Source: Vibrio ishigakensis
GTDB taxonomy: Bacteria > Pseudomonadota > Gammaproteobacteria > Enterobacterales > Vibrionaceae
NCBI RefSeq assembly: GCF_024347675.1
Contig: NZ_AP024882.1
Coordinates: forward strand, 124,001 to 188,000
Direction: 5' to 3'
DNA length: 64,000 nt
Positions 26,678 to 36,100 of this stretch are shown here, piece by piece; within the stretch, counting starts at the first letter, position 1, and the number at the start of each line of letters is the position of its first letter. The notes beneath the pieces are model-generated. The model made no database searches and was not told the DNA's origin. It worked only from the letters and a program-made list of their open reading frames with translations. The translations under genes and the position numbers were made by a program.

Positions 26678-26708
26678 AAAAAGCCCTGCTCACTGAGCAG
26701 GGCTTTTT
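26678..26708. terminator. Bidirectional terminator after satP
   Basis: AAAAGCCCTGCTC and GAGCAGGGCTTTTT form a long perfect stem with a 3-base loop and T/A runs on both sides. It serves satP and the convergent small gene. Confidence 0.9.
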
Positions 26709-26709
26709 G

Positions 26710-26952
26710 TTATGCGTTTCTTTTAAAGAAAGATACCAGAGATTTGGCTAGGGTCTGCTTACCCTCTTGGTAGGCATCAAAGACATCATCGTCTCTGCCT
26801 GCCGCAGCAAGTCCTCCGTAGACTATGGTGAGAAACAGTGTCGCTACGGCGGTCAACATAGCCACAAAGCCTAAGATCCTGTACTCGATAAGCACCAAGC
26901 AAAAACCGCAAAATCCAGCCGATATTAAGGCGCGTTTTGTGTTTCTTCTCAT
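26710..26952 (-). CDS. Small two-helix membrane protein, unknown
   Basis: An 80-residue protein with two hydrophobic segments (residues about 9-26 and 29-50) and a polar, positively charged tail ending KSLVSFFKRNA. ATG at 26952 has a very strong SD (GGAGGGATTGAG); the frame opens 11 codons earlier without one. No family recognised. It converges with satP and shares its terminator. Confidence 0.6.
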   Translation of the reverse strand: MRRNTKRALISAGFCGFCLVLIEYRILGFVAMLTAVATLFLTIVYGGLAAAGRDDDVFDAYQEGKQTLAKSLVSFFKRNA

Positions 26953-27153
26953 CTCAATCCCTCCCTCGTATCCATTGAATACCATTTTACTAGGATTGAA
27001 ACGGTGAATGTTTGCTCTAAATCACTGTTAATACGTGAGAAATTATTCGTTACAAAATTGTAGCGAAGTCTTATTTTTTACTTTTCATTATTTAAAGTTG
27101 CATCCAGCAAGTTATTTTAATTGAGGGGGCTAAATAACCAAAAGGAAAGACAG

Positions 27154-27459
27154 ATGATCACTTGCTACGTGCGCTATGTTATCGACCCAAAGAAGATTAA
27201 AGAGTTTGAGGTCTACGCCAAGATGTGGATTCCCTTAGTGGAAAAGTTTGGCGGTCAACACAACGGTTACTACCTGCCTTCTGAGGGTGCCAACAACATC
27301 GCCTTGTGCCTGTTTACCTTCCCTAGCCTTGCGGCTTACGAAGAGTACCGAACTACTTCGGTTAATGACCCAGAGTGCCAAGCAGCGTTTAAATATGCGG
27401 AAGATGTTGATTGTGTTATAAGCTATGAACGCAGTTTCTTTAGACCCGTTTTTGAATAA
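27154..27459 (+). CDS. NIPSNAP-family protein
   Basis: A 101-residue ferredoxin-like alpha/beta barrel protein: ITCYVRYVIDPKKIKEFEVYAKMW and SLAAYEEYR fit NIPSNAP domain proteins. Role unknown; such small single-domain proteins are often next to acetyltransferases or monooxygenases. ATG at 27154 with SD AAAGGAAAG is preferred over TTG at 27121. Its stop overlaps the ATG of the next gene (TAATG), so the two are translationally coupled. Confidence 0.82.
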   Translation: MITCYVRYVIDPKKIKEFEVYAKMWIPLVEKFGGQHNGYYLPSEGANNIALCLFTFPSLAAYEEYRTTSVNDPECQAAFKYAEDVDCVISYERSFFRPVFE

Positions 27460-27887
27460 TGCCCTATCAGCCGATATTTGAATTAACGCACAATCACACC
27501 CTTGAACTGCTTGCCCTCTATCGCAAGCAGTGGTGGTCGACGAGTCGCACCCTAGAACAAACTCAACTCTGCATTGAAAACTCAACCCTTTGTGTAGGCA
27601 TAGTGAACGAAGAGCAACAGCTGATTGGCTTTGCTCGTGTTCTATCAGACAAGGTGTTTAAGGCGCTAATCTTCGATGTAATCGTAGATAGTGACTATCA
27701 AGGACAGGGGATCAGCACTCTTAATTTGGACTGCATCAAAACGCACCCAAGCCTTGCCAGAGTGCAGCACTTTGAACTCTACTGCTTACCCGATATGTTC
27801 GATTTCTACCGCAAACAGGGTTTTAGTGATGAAGTCTCCGGTGTAAAACTAATGCGCCTGACCAATCCTATTTTGGATAACAAATAA
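27459..27887 (+). CDS. GNAT-family N-acetyltransferase
   Basis: A 142-residue acetyl-CoA-dependent transferase. The acetyl-CoA-binding motif A region is DVIVDSDYQGQGIS (about residues 73-86), and motif B is YRKQGF. Coupled to the NIPSNAP gene by a one-base overlap. Substrate unknown. Its 3' end overlaps the convergent XRE-cupin gene by about 20 bp. Confidence 0.85.
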   Translation: MPYQPIFELTHNHTLELLALYRKQWWSTSRTLEQTQLCIENSTLCVGIVNEEQQLIGFARVLSDKVFKALIFDVIVDSDYQGQGISTLNLDCIKTHPSLARVQHFELYCLPDMFDFYRKQGFSDEVSGVKLMRLTNPILDNK

Positions 27888-28407
27888 TATCTTGAAAGAC
27901 GGTCTTTTCTGAAAGCGCTTCATAGCCATGAGGCTGGTCTGCGAAGAATCGAACCGTCTCTCCCTTTTTGAACAGATGCCACTCGTTGTCGAAGAAAAGA
28001 TTCAGCTCTCCCTCAAGTACGTGAATGTGCTCAATCACACCCACTGAGTGCGCCGTCGACATCTGTTGATGTCTATCGATAAGGCTTATCTCAAACATCT
28101 CCATACCTGTGTCCGCTTTATACGGGAACAAGGTTTTGACTTTCATCTTGGCGTCATCGGGAAAAACACTCTCACTGGATTGAAGCTCAGGTTGATGGGC
28201 AAAAAAGGCTGAAAACGAAATATCTAATCCACTGGAGATCTTCCACAGCGTTGCGATGGTGGGGCTTGATTCCTCACGCTCTATCTGGCCTAGCATGGCC
28301 TTCGAAACCCCAGTTAATTTTGAGGTGGCATCTAGGCTGAGCTTTCTTTCTTTACGGCACGCCTTTAGGTGACTGGCTATCTGAGTCTTAAAAACTGTAT
28401 CTGTCAT
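27868..28407 (-). CDS. XRE-cupin regulator (YdcN/SutR-like)
   Basis: A 179-residue regulator: an N-terminal XRE helix-turn-helix (LDATSKLTGVSKAMLGQIEREESSPTIATLWKIS split over residues about 25-60) and a C-terminal cupin (about 100-178; HIHVLEGELNLFF and related strands). It is divergent from a BenE-family transporter, exactly as E. coli ydcN (sutR) is divergent from ydcO. Two palindromic operators lie between them, one 16 bp from its own ATG, so autorepression is likely. Confidence 0.88.
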   Translation of the reverse strand: MTDTVFKTQIASHLKACRKERKLSLDATSKLTGVSKAMLGQIEREESSPTIATLWKISSGLDISFSAFFAHQPELQSSESVFPDDAKMKVKTLFPYKADTGMEMFEISLIDRHQQMSTAHSVGVIEHIHVLEGELNLFFDNEWHLFKKGETVRFFADQPHGYEALSEKTVFQDIICYPK

Positions 28408-28423
28408 GGCTCTAATTTATTCT

Positions 28424-28474
28424 TGTGCGCTATAACGCACAGTGCTACATTCTATTTGTGCGCTTTAACGCACA
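28424..28474. promoter_or_regulatory. Tandem palindromic operators for the XRE-cupin regulator
   Basis: TGTGCGCTATAACGCACA (28424-28441) and TGTGCGCTTTAACGCACA (28457-28474) differ at one base. Each has perfect TGTGCG/CGCACA arms, and their centres are 33 bp apart, about three helical turns. They fill the gap between the regulator and the transporter. Confidence 0.85.
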
Positions 28475-28508
28475 ACTTAGATAATACTACAGAAACAGGG
28501 ATCAAACT

Positions 28509-29702
28509 ATGAGTCAGAGAATCAATCTTGGGCACCTCTCTGCCGGCTTCACCTCAATCCTAATCGGCTATACCGCCGCGGTGATCATCATAGTACAGGC
28601 CGCCAACAATTTAGGTGCTACTGAAACTCAATTAGAAAGCTGGTTATTAGCCCTTGGCTTAGCCATGGGTATCTGCTCAATCGCTCTGTCTTGGTACTAC
28701 AAGCTGCCAATTCTAGCTGCATGGTCAACGCCAGGCGCGGTGCTGATCGCAAGCGATGGACACGGTTATGGCCTTTCCGTTGCGGTGGGAGCATTTATCG
28801 TCTCTGGGTTTCTGCTAATGTTGACTGCATTTGTCAAACCCATCAGCCGAGCCCTAGCACAAATTCCTTCACAGCTGGGCACCGCCATGTTGGGCGCAAT
28901 ACTACTTCCATTTTGCATGGGCGCATTTGAGACCTTGCCAAGCAGCCCGTGGCTGTTCTTTATTATGCTGGTGACCTTTTTTGTGGCTAAGCAATTTGCA
29001 TCAAAATACGCCATGGTCGTTCTTCTGGCGGTCGCCTTGGTCTGTGCCACATATATGGGCAGTTTCAATGGTGTAGATTTAAGCCTAAGACTGGCAAGCC
29101 CTGAATGGGTAACGCCAGAGTTTGATCTGCACGCCATCCTAAACCTTGCCCTTCCTCTGTATATCGTGACCATGCTTTCGCAAAACCTACCTGGCTTTGC
29201 CATGATGAAAAGCTTTGGCTATGAGCCGCCAGTAAAGGCAACCCTAGCCACTACGGGAACGGCTAATATTCTGTTCGCTCCAATCGGTGGATTTGCCATT
29301 AATCTGGCTGCTATTACCGCTGCTATCTGCATGAATGAAGAGGTAGATAAAGACACCTCTCAGCGCTACAAGGCGAGTATCTGGGCTGGGGTTTTCTATC
29401 TTATTGCGGGACTGTTTGCCACCTCAGTAGTGAGTCTTTTTTTGGCCTTTCCAAAAGAGCTTACTCATTTACTCGCCGGCTTTGCTCTGCTTGGCACCTT
29501 GATGATGTGTCTGCAGACCGCATTTGCTGAAGAAGGCTACCGAGAAGCAGCTCTACTTACCTTCTTAGTTACTTTATCTGGTGCAAATTTTTTAGGAATC
29601 AGCTCTACCCTTTGGGGACTGATGATAGGTATGGTATATCTAAAGCTGTTCACTCAGAAAAAGGTCAAGGATAACCATGAAAATCAGGCTGTTACATCCT
29701 AG
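28509..29702 (+). CDS. BenE/YdcO-family transporter
   Basis: A 397-residue inner-membrane protein with about twelve helices, of the benzoate:H+ symporter (BenE) family. Motifs include AAWSTPGAVLIAS and the GGFAINLAAITAAIC block. E. coli YdcO is the closest context match because of the divergent XRE-cupin gene; its substrate is not settled. The stop lies 26 bp inside the next gene. Confidence 0.87.
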   Translation: MSQRINLGHLSAGFTSILIGYTAAVIIIVQAANNLGATETQLESWLLALGLAMGICSIALSWYYKLPILAAWSTPGAVLIASDGHGYGLSVAVGAFIVSGFLLMLTAFVKPISRALAQIPSQLGTAMLGAILLPFCMGAFETLPSSPWLFFIMLVTFFVAKQFASKYAMVVLLAVALVCATYMGSFNGVDLSLRLASPEWVTPEFDLHAILNLALPLYIVTMLSQNLPGFAMMKSFGYEPPVKATLATTGTANILFAPIGGFAINLAAITAAICMNEEVDKDTSQRYKASIWAGVFYLIAGLFATSVVSLFLAFPKELTHLLAGFALLGTLMMCLQTAFAEEGYREAALLTFLVTLSGANFLGISSTLWGLMIGMVYLKLFTQKKVKDNHENQAVTS

Positions 29703-30156
29703 CGAAACGGATATTCAGAAAGAACTCCTATTCACTGCCCTTTGGAAACCAGAAGACGAAACACCGCATACCAAAGCAGATTTGGAGTTGCCCCATATCA
29801 AGGAGTATTACCAAGATTGGGGCAAACAGGGGGATTTAGCTTTGGTAGCAGTGAATGGCGATGACGCGCCGATTGGACTGATCCAGATCCGCCACAAAAC
29901 CTGTGTAACTGACGATCATGCCGAGCATCCTGAGTTAGCAATGGCGGTGCTTCCTGAACATCATGGTAAAGGTATTGCCAAGGCACTGTTCGATGAACTC
30001 TTCACTCGCATCGAAAACACCGAATCCGGTATCCGCCTCGGGGTTCACCCGAAAAACCAAAAGGCGATAGGCTTGTATGAGAGATTTGGATTCCGAGTGT
30101 ACGATAGGCCAGATAAAGGCTACCCACAGATGGTTTGGTTAGCGGAAACGCTTTAG
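29677..30156 (+). CDS. GNAT-family N-acetyltransferase
   Basis: A 159-residue acetyltransferase. The motif A segment is LAMAVLPEHHGKGIAKALFDEL (about residues 88-109), followed by NQKAIGLYERFGF, the classic GNAT motif B. It overlaps the end of the BenE-like gene by 26 bp, so it is probably co-transcribed with it. Its end overlaps the convergent EamA gene. Substrate unknown. Confidence 0.87.
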   Translation: MKIRLLHPSETDIQKELLFTALWKPEDETPHTKADLELPHIKEYYQDWGKQGDLALVAVNGDDAPIGLIQIRHKTCVTDDHAEHPELAMAVLPEHHGKGIAKALFDELFTRIENTESGIRLGVHPKNQKAIGLYERFGFRVYDRPDKGYPQMVWLAETL

Positions 30157-31056
30157 CATCTGCTTTGCCATCTGCTTCAAGAGACCCGAACGCAGCATAT
30201 TTGCGCCCACTATCAGCCCAAGACCTATGTATTGATGCAGGCTGAAGCGCTCATCAAATAGGGTAAATTGCCAAACAGCGGTAAATACCAGATTGGTATA
30301 GATGAGCGGGGCCAACTGTGAGTTGGTCTCTGCTAATCGATACGCGCTGTTGCGAGCCAACTGTGTGCCGATAATAGCAAAGGTCATCACCATGACTATT
30401 AGCATCACGATATGGCTAGCAGTGAAGGTAAAGTTCAGATCTACAGCGCCTTGCTCATGGAACAGAGCTAGGATAGGCACTAGTATCACGCCCGCCAACA
30501 GAAAAGACCAACCGCTGCTTTCCATACCGCTCATGCTGCTTTTAGATGCCCTATGTAGACTCAGCTGAGAAACCGCATTGAACATGCCCGACATAAGGCC
30601 AATCAACAGCTCCGGTTTAAAGGTAAAGCCATCCGTATTACCCGCCAGAAATATCACACCCCAAAAGGTAAGACCAATTGCCCACAGAGTTGCTGACTGC
30701 AATTGAATCTTAAATAGGCAACGCTCAAACAGTGCGATGAATATTGGCCCTGTGCTGAATAACACCACGCTTTCCACCAGCGACAGCTTGCCCAAAGAGT
30801 AAAGGAAACAGAACTGACAGGCCGCCACTCCAACAGCGCGGATAATCAGCACGCGCCACATATCTCTCTCTGGAAGACATCGCTTTGCCAGCAGAATCAG
30901 AGACAGCATGATGATGGCAGGCAAGAAGAATCTGAGAAGTAACACACTACCCGTCGCCATTCGCAGTGTTAGAAATTTTGCAGTTAAGCCCGTAAGAGAG
31001 GTACAAAAAGTCGACATGAGCATAAATGCGGTGGCGCGTTGGTCAGTCTTTATCAA
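30139..31056 (-). CDS. EamA-family (DMT) transporter
   Basis: A drug/metabolite transporter of about 305 residues with ten hydrophobic helices in two EamA repeats. The frame opens at 31104 without an SD; TTG at 31056 has AGGAG 8 bases ahead and begins LIKTDQRATAF just before helix 1. It is divergent from the LysR gene at 31169, its probable regulator. Substrate unknown. Confidence 0.82.
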   Translation of the reverse strand: MIKTDQRATAFMLMSTFCTSLTGLTAKFLTLRMATGSVLLLRFFLPAIIMLSLILLAKRCLPERDMWRVLIIRAVGVAACQFCFLYSLGKLSLVESVVLFSTGPIFIALFERCLFKIQLQSATLWAIGLTFWGVIFLAGNTDGFTFKPELLIGLMSGMFNAVSQLSLHRASKSSMSGMESSGWSFLLAGVILVPILALFHEQGAVDLNFTFTASHIVMLIVMVMTFAIIGTQLARNSAYRLAETNSQLAPLIYTNLVFTAVWQFTLFDERFSLHQYIGLGLIVGANMLRSGLLKQMAKQMLKRFR

Positions 31057-31168
31057 GTTACATACTCCTAAACCCGATGAATTTAGGCGCAGTATAGGTC
31101 TCAAAGAGCTTGAGAATAACTGAATAATGCTGAACTATACTGTTAGAAAAACTTACATATAGCATCCA

Positions 31169-32056
31169 ATGAGAAAACAGGTTCCTCTAAAATCAATTTA
31201 CGCTTTTGTTGCGGTTAGCGAGACAGGCAGCATGTCCGCGGCAGCAGAAAAGATCAATGTCAGTCACTCTGCCATAAGCCAGTCTATTAAAGCACTTGAG
31301 TCTCAGCTGGATACTGTACTATTCACTCGTATAGGACGACGTGTTGAACTCAACAAGGTGGGCAGAGAGTATTATCGAAAGGTAGCTCCAGCTCTTGAAA
31401 TCATACTGGATGCTAATCAAGATTTACTTAATAAAAATAGCCCAAGGTTGACCATCAATATGGTTAACTCTCTCACTCTGCATTGGTGGATCCCTAGAGT
31501 CAACCGATTGCAGGCGCTGGCACCTGAACTGGATATTCGTATTTCAAATCGCGTAGGCGTGTTTGACCTAGATGCTGAGGGCGTAGACATTGCCATCATT
31601 CACGATGCCATCGAACCTTGGAAAGACTATCACTGTGAGCACCTAGCCGATGACGAGCTCATCTTGGTATGCAGCCCTAATCTTCTAGAACAGAGCACAA
31701 CACCGCAAGAGCTGTTCAATCAGCATCCAAGGATCAATGTGAACAATGCTAGACGTAAGCATGATTGGAAGATCTGGTGTGACGCCTACGATCTTTCGAG
31801 GCCAAAGCCCGATCCTAAGCTCACCTTTGTAGCATCGGTGCAAGCCATTCAGGCTGCTATTAGGGGACTAGGTATCTTGGTCACCCATCGGCACTTCGCA
31901 AAGGATGATATTGAGCAAGGAATGTTGGTAGAAGTGGGAAGCGCAGTCACCAACCCGACGCAAGGTGTGTATGTGGTGTGCCATGAAAAGCAATTGGAGA
32001 ACCGAAATGTATCCGTATTTCTCCAATGGCTTAGGGATGAGTTTTCAACAAATTAG
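31169..32056 (+). CDS. LysR-family regulator (GcvA-like)
   Basis: A 295-residue LysR protein: wHTH with MSAAAEKINVSHSAISQSIKALESQL (about residues 21-46), then an effector domain with the WWIPRVNRLQ and ISNRVGVFDLDAEGVDIAI blocks typical of the GcvA/AmpR subgroup. Divergent from the EamA transporter. Its 3' end overlaps the helicase gene by 4 bp tail to tail. Confidence 0.9.
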   Translation: MRKQVPLKSIYAFVAVSETGSMSAAAEKINVSHSAISQSIKALESQLDTVLFTRIGRRVELNKVGREYYRKVAPALEIILDANQDLLNKNSPRLTINMVNSLTLHWWIPRVNRLQALAPELDIRISNRVGVFDLDAEGVDIAIIHDAIEPWKDYHCEHLADDELILVCSPNLLEQSTTPQELFNQHPRINVNNARRKHDWKIWCDAYDLSRPKPDPKLTFVASVQAIQAAIRGLGILVTHRHFAKDDIEQGMLVEVGSAVTNPTQGVYVVCHEKQLENRNVSVFLQWLRDEFSTN

Positions 32057-33246
32057 TCTTTGTTTTCTCTCTTATGCTTTGGCACATAGTTGAGGATCGA
32101 GATAGGCACTTCCTTACGTGGTTGGAAGCCTTCGATCTCACGGCGTTCAATAAGGTGACCCAATCGGCTCTCAATCATACACAGGTTTTTGAAGTTGTCC
32201 TTCGACACAAAAGAGATAGCCTCACCTTTGGCATCCGCTCGGCCGGTACGACCGATGCGGTGTACATACTCATCCGCAGGGTACGGCAGGTCATAGTTGA
32301 TTACGCGAGGCAGCTCTTGAATATCGATACCACGTGCGCCCACACCCGTTGCAATCATGTATTGGATCTTGCCTGCTTTAAAATCCGCTAACAGCTGAGC
32401 ACGCACCTTTTGGTTACGTCCGCTATGAAATGCCTCAGCAGCAATACCGCGTTTCTCTAGCTGGCTAGCAAGCTTAGCCGCACCGTGCTTGGTCTCAATA
32501 AAGATAAGCGCCTGATCCCATTGGTATTCATTGATCATATGCGCAAGCAAAGCAGACTTCTTATCCTTATCTACTGTAACCAGCCACTGCTCAATATTTG
32601 ATTTTGATGCGCTGTGCTTTGAGATAGCAATCTCTTCCGCGTCATCAATTGCAGTGCGTGCTAGCTCGCGAACTGGATTAGACAGGGTCGCTGAAAACAG
32701 CAGGTTTTGAACATCATCAGGAAGACGAGCAATGATCTTGTTGATGTCCTCGATAAAGCCCATGTCCAACATGCGATCAGCTTCATCCAGAACCAGAGTT
32801 TCCACTTCCTCAAAGTAAACCGCACGCTGACCATACAGATCAATTAAGCGTCCAGGAGTGGATACCAATATATCCACTCCTTCAATCAGAGCCTGCTTCT
32901 GAGGTGCATAATCCACCCCACCATATATAGCGGTTGAAGTAAGGTCGGTAAACTTGGCGTATTGCTTAACCTTCTCATCAACTTGGATGGCAAGCTCACG
33001 AGTAGGAACCACAATCAGTGCACGCACACGCTTCTTTTTCTTAGTGGTACCAGTGCTCAGCATCTCCAAAATAGGCAGTACAAAACTCGCCGTTTTACCC
33101 GTACCCGTCTGCGCTGCCGCAATCAAGTTTCGACCCTTCAATACGATAGGAATCGCTTTCTCTTGGATAGAAGTCGGCTTGTCATAACCGGTTTCGACAA
33201 CGGCATCGGTCAACGCCTTGGAAAGACCTAGTTTAGAAAATGGCAT
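32053..33246 (-). CDS. DEAD-box RNA helicase, RhlE-like
   Basis: A 397-residue ATP-dependent RNA helicase core with little C-terminal extension. Seen in order: Q motif (GYDKPTSIQEKAIP), Walker A AQTGTGKT, PTRELA, DEAD, SAT, motif V and HRIGRTGR. Motif V reads ATGVGARGID where most family members have ATDVAARGID, so the usual Asp is Gly; the DNA is unambiguous here. It probably acts in ribosome assembly or mRNA decay. The start is the ATG at 33246. It is monocistronic. Confidence 0.92.
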   Translation of the reverse strand: MPFSKLGLSKALTDAVVETGYDKPTSIQEKAIPIVLKGRNLIAAAQTGTGKTASFVLPILEMLSTGTTKKKKRVRALIVVPTRELAIQVDEKVKQYAKFTDLTSTAIYGGVDYAPQKQALIEGVDILVSTPGRLIDLYGQRAVYFEEVETLVLDEADRMLDMGFIEDINKIIARLPDDVQNLLFSATLSNPVRELARTAIDDAEEIAISKHSASKSNIEQWLVTVDKDKKSALLAHMINEYQWDQALIFIETKHGAAKLASQLEKRGIAAEAFHSGRNQKVRAQLLADFKAGKIQYMIATGVGARGIDIQELPRVINYDLPYPADEYVHRIGRTGRADAKGEAISFVSKDNFKNLCMIESRLGHLIERREIEGFQPRKEVPISILNYVPKHKRENKD

Positions 33247-33395
33247 AAATCACTCTGTGGTTTGCTGAACCCTTTAGATGCAAAGAATTCTAGCCTAAGA
33301 AATGGAGAGGGATAGTAGCATGGATGTGTATTAATTTTATGTGTTTTTGAGGCTAGATAGCTTCTCAACAAGTAATTTTAACTATCAAAGAGCAC

Positions 33396-33424
33396 AAAAA
33401 AAGCGCCAATCAAATTGGCGCTTT
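33396..33424 (-). terminator. Rho-independent terminator of the lipoprotein gene
   Basis: AAAGCGCCAAT and ATTGGCGCTTT form an 11-bp perfect stem with a 3-base loop and seven Us on the minus strand, about 24 bp past the stop at 33448. Confidence 0.9.
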
Positions 33425-33447
33425 AATACTCTTTTTAAATAGGTCGA

Positions 33448-35760
33448 TTACTGTCGTTGGAAAGACAATGTAGCTTCGCCCGCAGGTGAGACGTCAAATA
33501 CATTAACACCCCAATCCCAACGTTTTAGCACAGCAACAAAGTTACCTGAAGCTTCTACAGACGTAATTTCCATCTTAAAAGTATCGATTACTCGATCGTA
33601 GGTCTTGCTCTCAGAATCCTCGAATTCACATCTGACAGTCAAGTACATATCACCGCCTTTTTCGAACTGAAGAAACTGCTGAATACCTCCGCCATTAGTA
33701 CCGTCAATACAAGCATCTCCCGGATATGCGCTCATATCATAACCTTGACGATACTTATTAAATACGAACGATGGTGATGAATTGAAAATGAAAGCAGCTA
33801 CTTGCTCTGTATAAACATCATCGCTTTGAACTGTCACACTCCACTCACTAGTACCCTCAAAAATACTAGATGTGAAAGCCGGTCTTTCTTTAGCAGAGTT
33901 ATCATTACCTTCTTGTTGGCCACTAACGGCCATATCTGCAAACTGTACACCGTTAAAATCTACAAAATTGTCAACCTTAAAATGCTGAACGAAAGCTGAT
34001 GAAGGAATATCTTCACTATCAAACGACTTAATTTTCGCATCTAGGATTTCTTTGTCTGCATCCCAATCAATTTCAGTTTCTGACCAAACTTCAGGTTTGC
34101 CATTGGCATCCACGTAATAAAGCTTCGGATCTTCTGCTTGCAAGCGCATAGTTGTGCTAGCGTAAGATTCAGAACCATCACCAAGCTCAGTATGACGCTG
34201 AGAGATGAAGGTTTCCTTTGTGTTCATCCAGCTAAACATGTTGATTTGGTCGTAAATTAATGCACCTCGCATTTCAAACTCATTTGAGGGTACAAGTGCG
34301 TTGTTCCAAAACGGTACTGAATGGTCGATATAACTTTCACCATTTGGCTCATTACCTTCGATCTTTATCTCATTGAATGGTTCGTCATGAGGAAGATCCG
34401 GCTGATGATAATGAACTGCATTCCAATCATGTTTAGACATGTAAGACTGAGAGCCGTCATCTAACCACTCTTGAACACGCTCTTCATAGTAGTCTTGGTT
34501 GTCGTTACGCACTTCTACAGGTACACCAACAGGGGACTGCCACTCAGTCATAAAATCAGTAGCACGAATCCCTTTGTTAAATTCAGTTGTCGTAATATCT
34601 CTGAACTCAACAAAATCAACACAAGTATCTAGAGTGGTTCCTGCTTCGATTTTATTAATTTCATCTATTACTGGACAGTTTTCAGACCACTCTCGATCTG
34701 GTCTATCCTGAGCACCCTCATCAGCCGGATTACCCTCATTATAGGTTTCATAGCCACTGTATTTTGCAAGCTCTAGGTCCTCATAATGGTAGACAGCACC
34801 CTTCTCACCTTTAAAGTCAAAACTAGTGTCTCTGTTATAGTCAAACTCCCAATACGCGTGCACTTCTACCGTATTCGTAGTTCGCCATACTCGCTCTTCT
34901 CGCCAGTTCTGCATAGGATCACCGTTACCATCGGCATAATCCTCTACATACCACTGCACTCCCTCTTTCTTATCTTCATCCAAGCCTGCGTCCGATACGC
35001 GAGTCATATAGACAAGGTGTTCAACACGGTTGGTAAACTCATGATTATGGTGACTGTGTTGCCATAGGTTTGTGACGTAAACTTCAACCGTGTCCCAACC
35101 AGCATAAGGCGAATCAGGGTTATTTTGGATATCTTCTAGGATTTCTTGCTCTATCTCTTGAGCTTTTTCCATGTCCTGTTTAGCGATTGTCGCTCGTTCA
35201 GCAACATCGTTATCAGCGGCAAACAAATAGTCTTCAAATAGATTGTCTGTATTATCTAGATTCTGGTTATCTGAAACTTTTTGACTGGCACTTTTATAGC
35301 TTGCGTCGTTAACCAGACCAGTGTTGCTTAGAGCAATTTCATTCACAATTTGTGTAGTGAAAGGTGATACCACAATATGCTCTGTTTGAGTACCAATTGC
35401 TAAAGCCTCATACTTGATAGTCGAGCTTTCTTCAGAGGAAGTTGATAACGAGTATGTTGATGAATCACTTTCGATGTTCGCAGTTATCTTCGCGTTTGCT
35501 AATTTTTCCTGGTTGTCACTCTCAAGTTCGAAATGAAATTGTCCATTCTCATCCGTAGTCGTAGTGAATTCAGACTTACATGTCTCATCCAGTCCTTCGA
35601 AATCAAGGCAGACTTCTGTGCCAGACTTGTAGGCTTCGTCAAGAACGACACCAGAGAGAGTAAAGGTGGAAGGTTCGCCACCCGAAGACGAGTCAGAGTC
35701 TGAACACCCTGCCATAAGTGCAGCAAGTGTGACCGCTAGAAAAGTAGATTGCTTGTTCAT
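33448..35760 (-). CDS. Large exported lipoprotein, unknown
   Basis: A 770-residue lipoprotein: a signal peptide with lipobox LMAGC (Cys about residue 19), then a Ser/Asp/Gly-rich linker. Residues about 33-110 look like a carboxypeptidase-regulatory-like beta sandwich (FTLSGVVLDEAYKSG ... TDENGQFHFEL), common in surface proteins. The remainder is acidic and rich in aromatic residues, with no family I recognise. No partner genes flank it; it ends in a strong terminator. Probably anchored in the outer membrane. A role in adhesion or polymer binding is only a guess. Confidence 0.7.
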   Translation of the reverse strand: MNKQSTFLAVTLAALMAGCSDSDSSSGGEPSTFTLSGVVLDEAYKSGTEVCLDFEGLDETCKSEFTTTTDENGQFHFELESDNQEKLANAKITANIESDSSTYSLSTSSEESSTIKYEALAIGTQTEHIVVSPFTTQIVNEIALSNTGLVNDASYKSASQKVSDNQNLDNTDNLFEDYLFAADNDVAERATIAKQDMEKAQEIEQEILEDIQNNPDSPYAGWDTVEVYVTNLWQHSHHNHEFTNRVEHLVYMTRVSDAGLDEDKKEGVQWYVEDYADGNGDPMQNWREERVWRTTNTVEVHAYWEFDYNRDTSFDFKGEKGAVYHYEDLELAKYSGYETYNEGNPADEGAQDRPDREWSENCPVIDEINKIEAGTTLDTCVDFVEFRDITTTEFNKGIRATDFMTEWQSPVGVPVEVRNDNQDYYEERVQEWLDDGSQSYMSKHDWNAVHYHQPDLPHDEPFNEIKIEGNEPNGESYIDHSVPFWNNALVPSNEFEMRGALIYDQINMFSWMNTKETFISQRHTELGDGSESYASTTMRLQAEDPKLYYVDANGKPEVWSETEIDWDADKEILDAKIKSFDSEDIPSSAFVQHFKVDNFVDFNGVQFADMAVSGQQEGNDNSAKERPAFTSSIFEGTSEWSVTVQSDDVYTEQVAAFIFNSSPSFVFNKYRQGYDMSAYPGDACIDGTNGGGIQQFLQFEKGGDMYLTVRCEFEDSESKTYDRVIDTFKMEITSVEASGNFVAVLKRWDWGVNVFDVSPAGEATLSFQRQ

Positions 35761-36100
35761 CGATTTCCCAAGAAGCTAGATAAAATTAAAAGTCGCGCGA
35801 TAGTAACTGCAGCGGGAAAACAATGCTTACCAGTTCACGCCACAATTCCGAATACGACCAGAATCAATATGGGACAAGCTTCATACACTAGGCATCATCC
35901 CGAGGCTAGCTCAAATTAACTTTGAGTTCGTTTATGTGATGTAACACCTTGAAAAACTAACTTACTCATTCACAAGGCAAATACCACCTTGTTACAGTTC
36001 TGAATTCTGTATAACCTTGCACCCTATGCCTTTAGTTGCACTAAAGGCCTAACTCCCCTCTTCAAAGGGAAATTCTTTTAGATTTGATAGCGAAGTAGTA
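35761..36100. other. Intergenic region with a hairpin upstream of the pilin gene
   Basis: A 340-bp gap between divergent genes, without credible ORFs. It contains a perfect hairpin GCCTTTAG-N5-CTAAAGGC at 36028-36048, about 53 bp before the pilin ATG. It is placed where it could sit in the pilin 5' leader. Otherwise nothing recognised. Confidence 0.4.
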
